The translations under genes and the position numbers were made by a program. From contig NZ_BMNQ01000039.1 in assembly GCF_014646635.1 (NCBI RefSeq), forward strand, positions 1-33,789: a stretch of DNA of 33,789 nt, in the 5' to 3' direction. This DNA is from Lentibacillus kapialis. GTDB lineage: Bacteria; Bacillota; Bacilli; Bacillales; Amphibacillaceae. Positions 1-7,013 of the stretch are shown one piece after another. The notes below the pieces were generated by a model. The model ran no database searches. It saw only the letters and a program-made list of their open reading frames with translations, and had not been told where the DNA came from. Position 1 is the first letter of the stretch. Each line of letters starts with the position of its first letter.

Positions 1-120
1 CCGCTCGGTTTGGATAATCCGACTTCGGCGGTTCCTGATTCCGCTATATGCTTTCTGGAATTGTGAGCTTGGGCTGGGGTCCTCGAGACAAAATTCAACT
101 GTGAAATGTGTGGAGGGGAA

Positions 121-183
121 ATGTATACAGCGTATTATAATGGCGTACATGGACAGGAATATAAATTATCTGATTTTCTCTAA
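121..183 (+). CDS. possible 20-residue small protein, unrecognised
   Basis: A short reading frame (begins MYTAYYNGVHG, ends KLSDFL) starts at an ATG preceded by a GGAGGGG Shine-Dalgarno sequence about 4 nt upstream, which is rather close. It ends shortly before a strong intrinsic terminator at 200-226. I recognise no family. In B. subtilis the position just upstream of ispE is held by the minor spore protein gene sspF, but this peptide does not resemble that protein. An in-frame ATG at 106 lacks a ribosome site. It may be a real small gene, the decayed end of an older gene, or chance. Confidence 0.3.
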   Translation: MYTAYYNGVHGQEYKLSDFL

Positions 184-199
184 CGAAGATAGAAAAAAG

Positions 200-226
200 A
201 CCGGGCCGCACTTTGCCCGGTTTTTC
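200..226 (+). terminator. intrinsic terminator upstream of ispE
   Basis: The inverted repeat ACCGGGC / GCCCGGT has an 8-nt loop and is followed by a T run (TTTTTCT). It separates the upstream transcript from ispE. Confidence 0.85.
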
Positions 227-313
227 TAAAATCCGGTTTAAGGGGTAGGAAAAATCACTGATTTCGATATTCACAAGGGAAATTAATGGCGTTTCCGGTT
301 TCTTTCTCTAACG

Positions 314-343
314 TTCGCCACTGTTCTGCGAATATGATACAAT
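314..343 (+). promoter_or_regulatory. probable SigA promoter of ispE
   Basis: An extended -10 (TG-A-TACAAT, 335-343) has a weak -35 (TTCGCC at 314-319, 18-bp spacer). It lies about 80 bp before ispE and after the preceding terminator. The remaining sequence between 227 and 424 shows nothing else convincing. Confidence 0.45.
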
Positions 344-424
344 TTGCTGTAGTTTTTATATTATTAAAAAAGTGCGTTAACTCCAGCGAAACTGCCAAGT
401 TTTCGTAAAGCATGGGTGATCGAT

Positions 425-1282
425 ATGGTTTTATTTGAACGGGCGCCGGCCAAAATTAATTTATCACTGGACGTCCTTGGGAAACGTGAGGATGGTTTTC
501 ATGAAGTTGAAATGATTATGACAACTGTAGATCTGGCTGACCGAATCGAGTTGTATACGCTTGAAAAGGACAGAGTGGAGGTTTGCACAGACAACCAGTA
601 TGTTCCCAGTGATGAACGGAACATAGCCTATAAAGCGGCCGCCCTTTTTAAACATAAATACCGATTGTATCAGGGTGTCCGCATCATTATTCAAAAAAAC
701 ATCCCTGTTTCGGCAGGACTCGCTGGCGGGAGCAGTGATGCGGCTGCAGTGCTACGCGGCCTTAACCAGATGTGGTCGGTTGATGCATCTTTAGGTGAGT
801 TGGTTGAACTTGGTGCGTCTCTTGGCTCTGATGTTCCTTTCTGTATCCATGGAAATACTGCAATTGGGTCGGGTCATGGGGAAAAAGTACGTGTACTACC
901 CTCACCACCGTCTTGCTATGTAGTCCTGGCGAAACCAAATATTGGCATATCCACCCGGCATATTTTTCCAAAAGTAATCCCGGAGGCGGTTAATCACCCG
1001 CAGACAGAAGAGGTCATTCATTCGCTGGAGGAAAAAGATTTTGGAAAACTGTGCAGTCATATCGGTAATTCATTGGAAGATGTGACGTTTGCATTATATC
1101 CAGAAGTCAAGCGAATCAAGAATAAAATGCTTCAAACTGGGGTGGATGGAGCTGTTATGAGTGGCAGCGGTCCCACCGTTGTGGGTCTCGCGAGCCACTT
1201 CAGCAAAGCGAAGCGTGTTTATAACGGTTTAAGGGGGTTTTGCGATGACGTTCACATTGTGCAATTACTTGACCGACGCTAA
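425..1282 (+). CDS. ispE: 4-diphosphocytidyl-2-C-methyl-D-erythritol kinase
   Basis: Cytoplasmic GHMP-family kinase of the MEP isoprenoid pathway. It phosphorylates the 2-hydroxyl of CDP-methylerythritol using ATP. The protein of 285 residues, close to the usual 280-290, shows the N-terminal [10 protein letters not shown] motif (about residues 8-17), the glycine-rich ATP loop [11 protein letters not shown] (97-107), GSDVPF with the candidate catalytic Asp near 136, and the C-terminal MSGSGPT motif (245-251). The ATG at 425 is chosen because GGTGATC at 416-422, which matches the less used 3' part of the Shine-Dalgarno complement, lies just upstream; GTG at 416 is the alternative and would add three residues. 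It is followed by purR as in B. subtilis. Confidence 0.95.
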   Translation: MVLFERAPAKINLSLDVLGKREDGFHEVEMIMTTVDLADRIELYTLEKDRVEVCTDNQYVPSDERNIAYKAAALFKHKYRLYQGVRIIIQKNIPVSAGLAGGSSDAAAVLRGLNQMWSVDASLGELVELGASLGSDVPFCIHGNTAIGSGHGEKVRVLPSPPSCYVVLAKPNIGISTRHIFPKVIPEAVNHPQTEEVIHSLEEKDFGKLCSHIGNSLEDVTFALYPEVKRIKNKMLQTGVDGAVMSGSGPTVVGLASHFSKAKRVYNGLRGFCDDVHIVQLLDRR

Positions 1283-1323
1283 ACGCTTGATTAAAGACGT
1301 ATATTAATGATATGTTTGGCTAA

Positions 1324-1336
1324 AACATTCGGATAT
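1324..1336 (-). promoter_or_regulatory. possible PurBox half-site upstream of purR
   Basis: Read on the minus strand, ATATCCGAATGTT matches 11 of 13 positions of the PurR box (AWWWCCGAACWWT). It sits about 20 bp before the purR start. B. subtilis purR is autoregulated through paired PurBoxes, but I could not find a convincing partner box here, so the site is tentative. Confidence 0.25.
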
Positions 1337-1354
1337 TGAACTCGAGGTGGCTAT

Positions 1355-2164
1355 ATGAAACGAAGTGATCGATTAGTATCATTAATGAATTATTTTCTAG
1401 AAAATCCTAAAGAACATACGTCACTGCCGTCTTTCAGCGATAAATACAAAGCAGCCAAGTCATCAATCAGTGAAGATCTGTCGATTGTAGACCGTATCAT
1501 GCAGGAAGAAGGAATCGGTTATTTACAAACCCTCTCCGGAGTTTCTGGGGGAGTCAGCTTTATACCTGATTTTTCCAGGGAAAACAGTAATCAATTTATT
1601 GATGAGCTTTGCCATACGTTGCAGGACAGCAGCCGTATACTCCCCGGCGGTTATTTATATATGAGCGATATTTTAGGTGACCCGAAGATGGTCAATCAGA
1701 TTGGCCGTGTGTTAGCCTCAGCTTTTTCTCATCTGGAAATTGATGTCGTTGTGACAGTTGCTACAAAGGGCATCCCGCTTGCTTATGCAACAGCTTCGGT
1801 CCTGAATGTGCCTGTCGTTATTGTCAGACGTGACCCGAAAGTAACCGAGGGATCGTCTGTCAGCATTAACTATGTGTCGGGGTCATCCCGGAAAATCCAG
1901 ACAATGGTGCTGCCGAAAAGGAGCTTACGTGATGGCGCCAATGTGTGTATCATCGATGACTTCATGAAAGCAGGCGGGACGATTAATGGAATGACAAGTT
2001 TGCTGGGAGAATTCAATGCAAAGGTGCAAGCAATCGGAGTACTGGCCGAAGCAGACGATGAGGAAGACGAGCGTGAGGTGGACAGTTTCACGTCCTTGGT
2101 TAAAATCAAAAATGTGAATATGAAGCAAAAGACCATTGAAGTTCGCCATGGAAATTTCGTCTGA
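1355..2164 (+). CDS. purR: purine operon repressor PurR
   Basis: PRPP-responsive regulator of purine synthesis and salvage genes. The N-terminal winged-helix DNA-binding part (about residues 1-75, containing KAAKSSISEDL) is followed by a phosphoribosyltransferase-like effector domain with VATKGIPLAYA and the PRPP loop IIDDFMKAGGT near residues 200-210. The start has a GAGGTGG ribosome site at 1343-1349. At 269 residues it is about 16 shorter than the 285-residue B. subtilis protein; the missing part is the extreme C-terminus after GNFV, outside the known domains. The reading frame is intact. Unlike in B. subtilis, purR is not followed by yabJ; spoVG comes next. Confidence 0.95.
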   Translation: MKRSDRLVSLMNYFLENPKEHTSLPSFSDKYKAAKSSISEDLSIVDRIMQEEGIGYLQTLSGVSGGVSFIPDFSRENSNQFIDELCHTLQDSSRILPGGYLYMSDILGDPKMVNQIGRVLASAFSHLEIDVVVTVATKGIPLAYATASVLNVPVVIVRRDPKVTEGSSVSINYVSGSSRKIQTMVLPKRSLRDGANVCIIDDFMKAGGTINGMTSLLGEFNAKVQAIGVLAEADDEEDEREVDSFTSLVKIKNVNMKQKTIEVRHGNFV

Positions 2165-2235
2165 TTTGCGTTCAGCGCAGGCATTTTCCCTTTTTGAAAA
2201 AAGGCAATATTTTCTAAAATTTTTTTGCCAAATAG

Positions 2236-2262
2236 GCAGGAATTCTTATCATTTTGTTGAAT
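2236..2262 (+). promoter_or_regulatory. sigma-H promoter of spoVG
   Basis: The -35 GCAGGAATT (2236-2244) and the -10 GTTGAAT (2256-2262), with an 11-bp spacer, match the sigma-H consensus (RnAGGAWWW, RnnGAAT) at every defined position. They correspond closely to the classical B. subtilis spoVG promoter. The A/T-rich run just upstream (about 2195-2230) resembles the AbrB-bound upstream region of that promoter. Confidence 0.9.
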
Positions 2263-2302
2263 AATGGTAATAAGTTCAAAAGGGAAAAGGTGGTGAAACA
2301 TC

Positions 2303-2593
2303 ATGGAAGTTACTGACGTTAGATTACGCCGCGTGAACACAGAGGGGAGAATGCGAGCAATTGCATCCATTACGATGGATGAGGAATTTGTGGTCCACGA
2401 TATTCGTGTGATCGATGGCAACAATGGGCTATTTGTGGCTATGCCTTCCAAACGTACTCCTGATGGTGAATTCAGGGATATTGCCCATCCTATTAATTCT
2501 AATACTCGCGGTAAGATTCAGGATGCGGTATTAGAAGAATATCATCGTGCTGGAGAAGCATCGGAAAACTACGAGGAAGCCGGGGCATCCTAA
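2303..2593 (+). CDS. spoVG: septation/sporulation regulator SpoVG
   Basis: Small nucleic-acid-binding regulator that affects asymmetric septation and stage V cortex formation in Bacillus. The 96 residues are nearly identical to the B. subtilis protein through the signature [31 protein letters not shown] and [10 protein letters not shown]; only the last 20 residues vary. The ribosome site AAAGGTGGTG lies just before the ATG. The gene has its own sigma-H promoter and a terminator directly after it, so it is probably transcribed mainly as a single gene. Confidence 0.98.
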   Translation: MEVTDVRLRRVNTEGRMRAIASITMDEEFVVHDIRVIDGNNGLFVAMPSKRTPDGEFRDIAHPINSNTRGKIQDAVLEEYHRAGEASENYEEAGAS

Positions 2594-2606
2594 ATCTATC
2601 ATAAAC

Positions 2607-2646
2607 AGGAGGACTAATCTGCAGTGGGTTAGCCCTTCTTTTTTAT
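2607..2646 (+). terminator. intrinsic terminator after spoVG
   Basis: A stem formed by AGGAGGACTAATC and GGGTTAGCCCTT (one mismatch) is followed by CTTTTTTATTT. Confidence 0.75.
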
Positions 2647-2656
2647 TTCCCTTTTG

Positions 2657-2700
2657 CTCAATTGACATTCAGGGGGCCGTTGTATGAAGTTTCGCTTTAT
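2657..2700 (+). repeat. degenerate, shortened copy of the palindromic repeat junction
   Basis: The left part CTCAATTGACATTCAGGGGG (2657-2676) and the right part GTATGAAGTTTCGCTTTAT (2682-2700) match, with a few changes, the right-end/left-end junction of the array units at 25608-26003 (TTCAACTAACATTCAGTGGG and GAATGAAGTTTCACTTTAT). The middle of the junction is deleted. The element ends 4 bp before the glmU -35. Confidence 0.6.
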
Positions 2701-2703
2701 CTG

Positions 2704-2732
2704 TTGAAAATAACGCTTTTTTAAGATATATT
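2704..2732 (+). promoter_or_regulatory. SigA promoter of glmU-prs
   Basis: TTGAAA (2704-2709), a 17-bp spacer and TATATT (2727-2732) form a good vegetative promoter about 31 bp before the glmU start. Confidence 0.8.
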
Positions 2733-2763
2733 CATAATGGATAAATGAAATGGAGGCTTCCTC

Positions 2764-4149
2764 ATGGCAAAACCGAAACGCTATGCTGTGATTCTTGCTG
2801 CAGGAAAAGGGACCCGAATGAAGTCAAAGCTGTATAAAGTACTTCATCCGGTTATGGGTCGTCCGATGGTGCAGCACGTAATCGAACAATTAAATCCCAT
2901 GAATCTTGATAAAATGATAACCATCGCAGGTCATGGTGCGGAGAAAGTGGCCGAACATATTGGTAACGAAAGCGAAATGGTTTTACAGGAAGATCAATTA
3001 GGAACGGGCCATGCTGTATTACAGGCAGAAAAATTACTAAAAAATGAAGATGGTACGACAATTGTAGTGTGTGGGGATACCCCGTTAATCACCAGCGAAA
3101 CGTATCAGGCACTTTTTGATTATCATGAACAGCAAGGTGCCAAGGCCACGATCTTAACTGCAAAAGCCCCGAATCCTACAGGTTATGGCAGGGTTATACG
3201 CAATGATCGAAATGAAGTGGAACGGATCGTTGAACATAAAGATGCAAAAGATACAGAACTTCTGGTGGATGAAATCAATACAGGGACTTATTGTTTCGAT
3301 AATAAAGAGCTTTTCGAAGCACTGCAGCATGTATCGAACGATAATGTACAAGGTGAGTATTATTTGCCAGATGTCATCGAAATCCTGCAAAGCCGGGATG
3401 AAAAGGTAAGTGCGTTTCAAACATCCGATTTTGAAGAAACGCTGGGCATCAATGACCGTGTAGCACTTGCTCATGCCGAAAAAACGCTTAAAAAGCGTAT
3501 CAATGAAAAACATATGCGCAATGGTGTCACACTGATAGACCCGGATAACACATATATCAGTCCGGATGTTATTATTGAACAGGATGTTTTAATCCAGCCA
3601 GGCTCTATCATTAAAGGAAAAACGTCGATTAAAGCAGGTGCTGAAATTGGGCCGCATTCGGAAATTGATCATTGCTATGTCGGCGAAGGAGCTATTATCA
3701 AACAAAGTGTTGCCAAAAACAGCCATTTAGGCGACCGGGTGCAAATTGGCCCTTACTCGCATATACGGCCGGAAGCATCCATTGGTGATGAAGCGAAGAT
3801 TGGAAACTTTGTTGAAGTTAAAAAGTCATCGTTAGGTGATAGAAGTAAAGTCTCTCACTTAAGCTATATCGGTGATGCTGAAGTTGGAAGCAATGTAAAT
3901 ATTGGCTGTGGGACGATTACGGTTAATTATGACGGGAAGAATAAATATATGACTACGGTTGAAGATGATGCATTTATCGGCTGTAATTCCAATTTGGTTG
4001 CACCGGTAACTATTGGAGAAGGTTCCTATGTTGCTGCAGGTTCCACAATCACGAAGGATGTTCCCGGTAATGCATTATCAATTGCCAGGGCAAGACAAGC
4101 AAACAAAGAAGGTTATGCATCACGGATCAGAAATCAAAAAAAGGAATAA
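2764..4149 (+). CDS. glmU: bifunctional N-acetylglucosamine-1-P uridyltransferase / glucosamine-1-P acetyltransferase
   Basis: Catalyses the last two steps to UDP-GlcNAc, the precursor for peptidoglycan and teichoic acid linkage units. The N-terminal nucleotidyltransferase domain (about 1-230) starts with [11 protein letters not shown] (11-21) and has QLGTGHAV and GDTPLI. The C-terminal part (about 250-450) is a left-handed beta helix of hexapeptide repeats, with the acetyltransferase His near 365 in [12 protein letters not shown]. The length of 461 is typical. A GGAGG site precedes the ATG. It has its own promoter and is followed 15 bp later by prs, with which it probably forms one transcript. 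Confidence 0.98.
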   Translation: MAKPKRYAVILAAGKGTRMKSKLYKVLHPVMGRPMVQHVIEQLNPMNLDKMITIAGHGAEKVAEHIGNESEMVLQEDQLGTGHAVLQAEKLLKNEDGTTIVVCGDTPLITSETYQALFDYHEQQGAKATILTAKAPNPTGYGRVIRNDRNEVERIVEHKDAKDTELLVDEINTGTYCFDNKELFEALQHVSNDNVQGEYYLPDVIEILQSRDEKVSAFQTSDFEETLGINDRVALAHAEKTLKKRINEKHMRNGVTLIDPDNTYISPDVIIEQDVLIQPGSIIKGKTSIKAGAEIGPHSEIDHCYVGEGAIIKQSVAKNSHLGDRVQIGPYSHIRPEASIGDEAKIGNFVEVKKSSLGDRSKVSHLSYIGDAEVGSNVNIGCGTITVNYDGKNKYMTTVEDDAFIGCNSNLVAPVTIGEGSYVAAGSTITKDVPGNALSIARARQANKEGYASRIRNQKKE

Positions 4150-4164
4150 TGGAGGGCAAATTAC

Positions 4165-5118
4165 ATGGCATCTGGCTATAAAGATCCAATGTTGAAGGTG
4201 TTTTCACTCAACTCAAATCGAAAGCTTGCTCAGGATATTGCAGACCATATCGGGACAACATTGGGAGAGTGTACAGTATCCGCATTCAGTGACGGAGAAA
4301 TTCAGATTAATATTGAGGAGAGCGTCCGCGGTCACGATGTGTATGTGATTCAATCGACTTCATCACCGGTTAATCAGCATATGATGGAACTGTTGATTAT
4401 GATTGATGCTTTAAAGCGCGCCTCCGCCAAATCGATCAATATTGTCATGCCATATTACGGCTACGCAAGACAGGACCGAAAAGCACGTTCAAGAGAACCG
4501 ATAACGTCTAAGCTTGTAGCCGATCTTCTGGAGACAGCCGGTGCCGACAGGGTGATCACTCTTGATCTGCATGCACCGCAAATCCAAGGGTTCTTCAATG
4601 TGCCAATTGATCACTTGCAGGGTGTGCCGCTGTTGGCTAATCATTTTGAGAAAATGGAATTTGAAGATATTATCGTTGTTTCACCAGACCATGGCGGTGT
4701 GACCCGGGCAAGAAAGATGGCGGATTATCTCAAAGCCCCAATCGGCATCATTGATAAACGCCGTCCGCGTCCGAATGTTTCAGAAGTGATGAATATCGTC
4801 GGCAATATTGAAGGCAAGACAGCCATTCTTATCGATGATATTATTGATACAGCAGGTACGATTACAGCAGCTGCTGATGCATTGGTTGAAAATGGTGCGA
4901 AAGAAGTTTATGCATGCTGTACGCATCCAGTTTTATCAGGACCTGCACTTCAGCGCATAAACGATTCTAAAATCAAGGAATTGGTTGTCACCAATTCGAT
5001 TCCGCTCACCGACGATATGAAGAGCGACAAAGTTACGGAACTGTCTGTTGCACCATTGATTGGTGAAGCAATCACTCGGGTTCATGAACTTAAGTCGGTC
5101 AGTATTTTGTTCGACTAA
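4165..5118 (+). CDS. prs: ribose-phosphate pyrophosphokinase
   Basis: Makes PRPP from ribose 5-phosphate and ATP, feeding purine, pyrimidine, histidine, tryptophan and NAD synthesis. The 317 residues carry [13 protein letters not shown], the flexible-loop region [13 protein letters not shown] (about 97-110), the [11 protein letters not shown] motif and the PRPP-binding loop [10 protein letters not shown] (about 223-232). GGAGGG lies 8 nt before the ATG. It sits 15 bp after glmU. Its product is the effector of PurR encoded upstream and the substrate of HprT encoded downstream. Confidence 0.98.
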   Translation: MASGYKDPMLKVFSLNSNRKLAQDIADHIGTTLGECTVSAFSDGEIQINIEESVRGHDVYVIQSTSSPVNQHMMELLIMIDALKRASAKSINIVMPYYGYARQDRKARSREPITSKLVADLLETAGADRVITLDLHAPQIQGFFNVPIDHLQGVPLLANHFEKMEFEDIIVVSPDHGGVTRARKMADYLKAPIGIIDKRRPRPNVSEVMNIVGNIEGKTAILIDDIIDTAGTITAAADALVENGAKEVYACCTHPVLSGPALQRINDSKIKELVVTNSIPLTDDMKSDKVTELSVAPLIGEAITRVHELKSVSILFD

Positions 5119-5201
5119 GCCACAGGTATAGTCAATGGATTTTGTGTAAAGCGTTGAATTATGTTTTAATAGAAACGTTATTGAAAAAAGAATTTGCCAT
5201 A

Positions 5202-5225
5202 AAAACCTGAGTAAAAACAGGTTTT
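5202..5225 (+). repeat. hairpin in the rplY 5' region
   Basis: A perfect 8-bp inverted repeat, AAAACCTG / CAGGTTTT, with an 8-nt A-rich loop lies between prs and rplY. It ends about 9 nt before the rplY ribosome site. It could be a weak terminator for prs or a leader structure for rplY. Confidence 0.5.
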
Positions 5226-5247
5226 GAAATAACGGAGGGTGATAAGG

Positions 5248-5892
5248 ATGGCAGTAAAATTAAAAGCGGCTAAACGCGACAACTTGAAGAAATCTGCTAC
5301 AAAGCAGATTAGATTGAACGGAGACGTCCCATCAGTTGTATATGGTAAGGATAAAGAGTCCAAGGCTATTTCCGTCAATAGCATTGAATTAGTTAAAACT
5401 GTACGTGACGAAGGAAGGAACGCTATCATCTCACTTGATGTAGAGGATGATAAGCCCGTTGATGTCATGCTTCACGAATATCAGACGGATCCAATGAAAG
5501 ATGAGTTGATTCATGCCGATTTCTATATCGTCAATATGGAAGAGGAGATGGACGTATCAGTATCCTTGATATTGGATGGGGAGCCGGCCGGAGTGAAAGA
5601 AGGCGGTGTCCTGCAGCAACCGTTATATGAATTGCAGGTACGTGCTAAACCGGCGGACATTCCGGAAAGCATTAACGTTGATGTCAATCAGCTGACGATT
5701 GGTGATACTATAACGGTTGATGATCTTCCAAAAGCAGACCGCTATGAAATAACCGAAGAGCCGGATACGACAGTGGCTACTGTTGTGCCGCCGGACACTA
5801 TGGATGATATCGAGGCAGAAGAGACAGACGAAGATGCAGAGCCTGAGTTGGTTGATGCTGAAGATGACCAAGATGAGGACAAAAATGAATAA
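5248..5892 (+). CDS. rplY: 50S ribosomal protein L25, general stress protein Ctc
   Basis: Binds 5S rRNA in the large ribosomal subunit. The N-terminal L25 domain (about 1-92, with VPSVVYGKDKES) is followed by the TL5/Ctc beta domain (about 95-185, with GVKEGGVLQQPLYELQVRA). The C-terminal tail of roughly 35 residues is almost wholly Asp/Glu, which fits a halotolerant host. The ATG at 5248 follows GGAGGGTGATAAGG; a GTG three codons upstream is less likely because it overlaps that site. In B. subtilis ctc is sigma-B dependent, but I saw no convincing sigma-B promoter here. A strong terminator follows. Confidence 0.96.
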   Translation: MAVKLKAAKRDNLKKSATKQIRLNGDVPSVVYGKDKESKAISVNSIELVKTVRDEGRNAIISLDVEDDKPVDVMLHEYQTDPMKDELIHADFYIVNMEEEMDVSVSLILDGEPAGVKEGGVLQQPLYELQVRAKPADIPESINVDVNQLTIGDTITVDDLPKADRYEITEEPDTTVATVVPPDTMDDIEAEETDEDAEPELVDAEDDQDEDKNE

Positions 5893-5913
5893 TATACTAA
5901 CCAAGTAAATACG

Positions 5914-5950
5914 AACCCTCCTAGTCAGCAAATTATTAGGAGGGTTTTGT
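5914..5950 (+). terminator. strong intrinsic terminator after rplY
   Basis: The perfect 10-bp stem AACCCTCCTA / TAGGAGGGTT, with a 13-nt loop, runs into a TTTTGTTT tract. Confidence 0.9.
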
Positions 5951-6006
5951 TTCATTCAGTCAACAAGCAATAAGCGTAAGAAAATATGTCAAAAGGAAGT
6001 AGCAAA

Positions 6007-6567
6007 ATGAAATGTATCGTAGGTTTGGGCAATCCAGGAAAAAAATATGCTAAAACCCGCCACAATGTCGGATTCATGGTCATTGATGAGTTGGCCGGAC
6101 GTTATAATTGGAAGTTGAAAAAAGATAAATTTAACGGCAAGTCCACTTTGGAATCAATTGATGGTCAGAAAGTCCTGCTGCTGCAGCCGCAGACTTTTAT
6201 GAATCTTTCCGGTGAGTCGATCCGCCCGTTAATGAGCTTTTATCAAATGACGCCGGAAGATATTTTGGTTATTTTTGATGACCTTGATCTGCCGGCAGGG
6301 AAAATCCGTCTGCGTCAAAAAGGAGGACATGGCGGCCATAATGGCATTCGTTCGATAATCGACCATGTCGGTACAAAAGAATTCAACCGTTTGCGTATCG
6401 GCATCGGCAGACCGGATACTTCTATGCCTGTAGTGGATTACGTATTAAAACCATTTTCGAAAGCGCAGCAGGAACATGTCAGATCTAGTATCGTAAAAAG
6501 CGCTGATGCTTGTGAAGCATGGATGCAGAAACCGTTTGCCGAAGTTATGAATGACTTTAACAGTTGA
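6007..6567 (+). CDS. pth: peptidyl-tRNA hydrolase
   Basis: Hydrolyses peptidyl-tRNAs released from stalled ribosomes, recycling tRNA; the B. subtilis gene is also known as spoVC. The 186 residues begin MKCIVGLGNPGKKY, with the catalytic His in TRHNVGF (residue 19), QPQTFMNLSGE, FDDLDLPAGKIRLR and GGHNGIRS. The ATG at 6007 is chosen because AAAGGAAG lies about 9 nt upstream and family proteins begin here; an in-frame ATG at 5986 has a poorer site. No gene follows for 130 bp. Confidence 0.97.
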   Translation: MKCIVGLGNPGKKYAKTRHNVGFMVIDELAGRYNWKLKKDKFNGKSTLESIDGQKVLLLQPQTFMNLSGESIRPLMSFYQMTPEDILVIFDDLDLPAGKIRLRQKGGHGGHNGIRSIIDHVGTKEFNRLRIGIGRPDTSMPVVDYVLKPFSKAQQEHVRSSIVKSADACEAWMQKPFAEVMNDFNS

Positions 6568-6634
6568 TGGGTTCACAAGTGTTTCGTTGATAACGATATA
6601 GTGATGCTATCGGCCTATTTGAGCTAGCATATAA

Positions 6635-6663
6635 GTATAAATTTGTGCTTTTCGGATAAACTT
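6635..6663 (+). promoter_or_regulatory. probable sigma-F promoter of fin
   Basis: GTATA (6635-6639), a 14-bp spacer and GGATAAACTT (6654-6663) match the sigma-F consensus (GYATA; GGnnAnAHTR) except at the last base. B. subtilis fin is transcribed by sigma-F early in the forespore, which agrees with this reading. Confidence 0.65.
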
Positions 6664-6697
6664 TAGGATACCTTTTGTTTATTCGAGGAGGTATGTT

Positions 6698-6928
6698 ATG
6701 GCAATCGTCTATGAATGCAGACATTGCGGCCAGAGGATCGGCAAACTGGATCAGCAAATGGTCGATACATCAATGCTGGGACTGGATCAGTTATCATCTG
6801 AGGAAAAACGTGATATGATTAGTTATGAAGCAAATGGTGATATAAAAATAAAGTCCATATGTGAAAGTTGTGAAGAGTCCTTAGGAAGTATTCCGCAATA
6901 TCATGAACTGGACTATTTCATACAATAA
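6698..6928 (+). CDS. fin: anti-sigma-F factor Fin
   Basis: Formerly YabK. It binds sigma-F in the forespore and helps the switch to sigma-G. The 76 residues show the zinc-binding pairs CRHC (8-11) and CESC (near 55-58), the core KRDMISYEANGDI and the C-terminal YHELDYFIQ, all as in the B. subtilis protein. The ribosome site GAGGAGG at 6685-6691 is strong. It lies between pth and mfd as in B. subtilis and has a matching sigma-F promoter about 35 bp upstream. Confidence 0.95.
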   Translation: MAIVYECRHCGQRIGKLDQQMVDTSMLGLDQLSSEEKRDMISYEANGDIKIKSICESCEESLGSIPQYHELDYFIQ

Positions 6929-7013
6929 TACAATATATTAAAGTAAAAAGGCTTTGGTTATTTGCTGATTGATGGTAATCAAGGCATTTTTGCACGTTAA
7001 CAGGTGGGGGAAA

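Noticed and set aside
1-66. Open frame from the window edge ending at 64-66 as the tail of a partial gene
   Set aside because: About 21 residues only, with no recognisable family feature; too little to support a gene.
88-120. Further repeat-junction remnant (TTCAACTGTGAAATG...GGGGAAA)
   Set aside because: Only short scattered matches to the array junction; not distinguishable from chance.
286-405. 39-codon plus-strand frame before ispE
   Set aside because: It has a weak ribosome site, runs through the likely ispE promoter and has no recognisable product.
2662-2686. TTGACA at 2662-2667 as the glmU -35
   Set aside because: No acceptable -10 lies at the right distance, the bases belong to the degenerate repeat, and a better promoter follows at 2704-2732.
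5119-5247. Sigma-B promoter for rplY/ctc as in B. subtilis
   Set aside because: No pair close to GTTTAA-N12-14-GGGTAT could be found in the gap.
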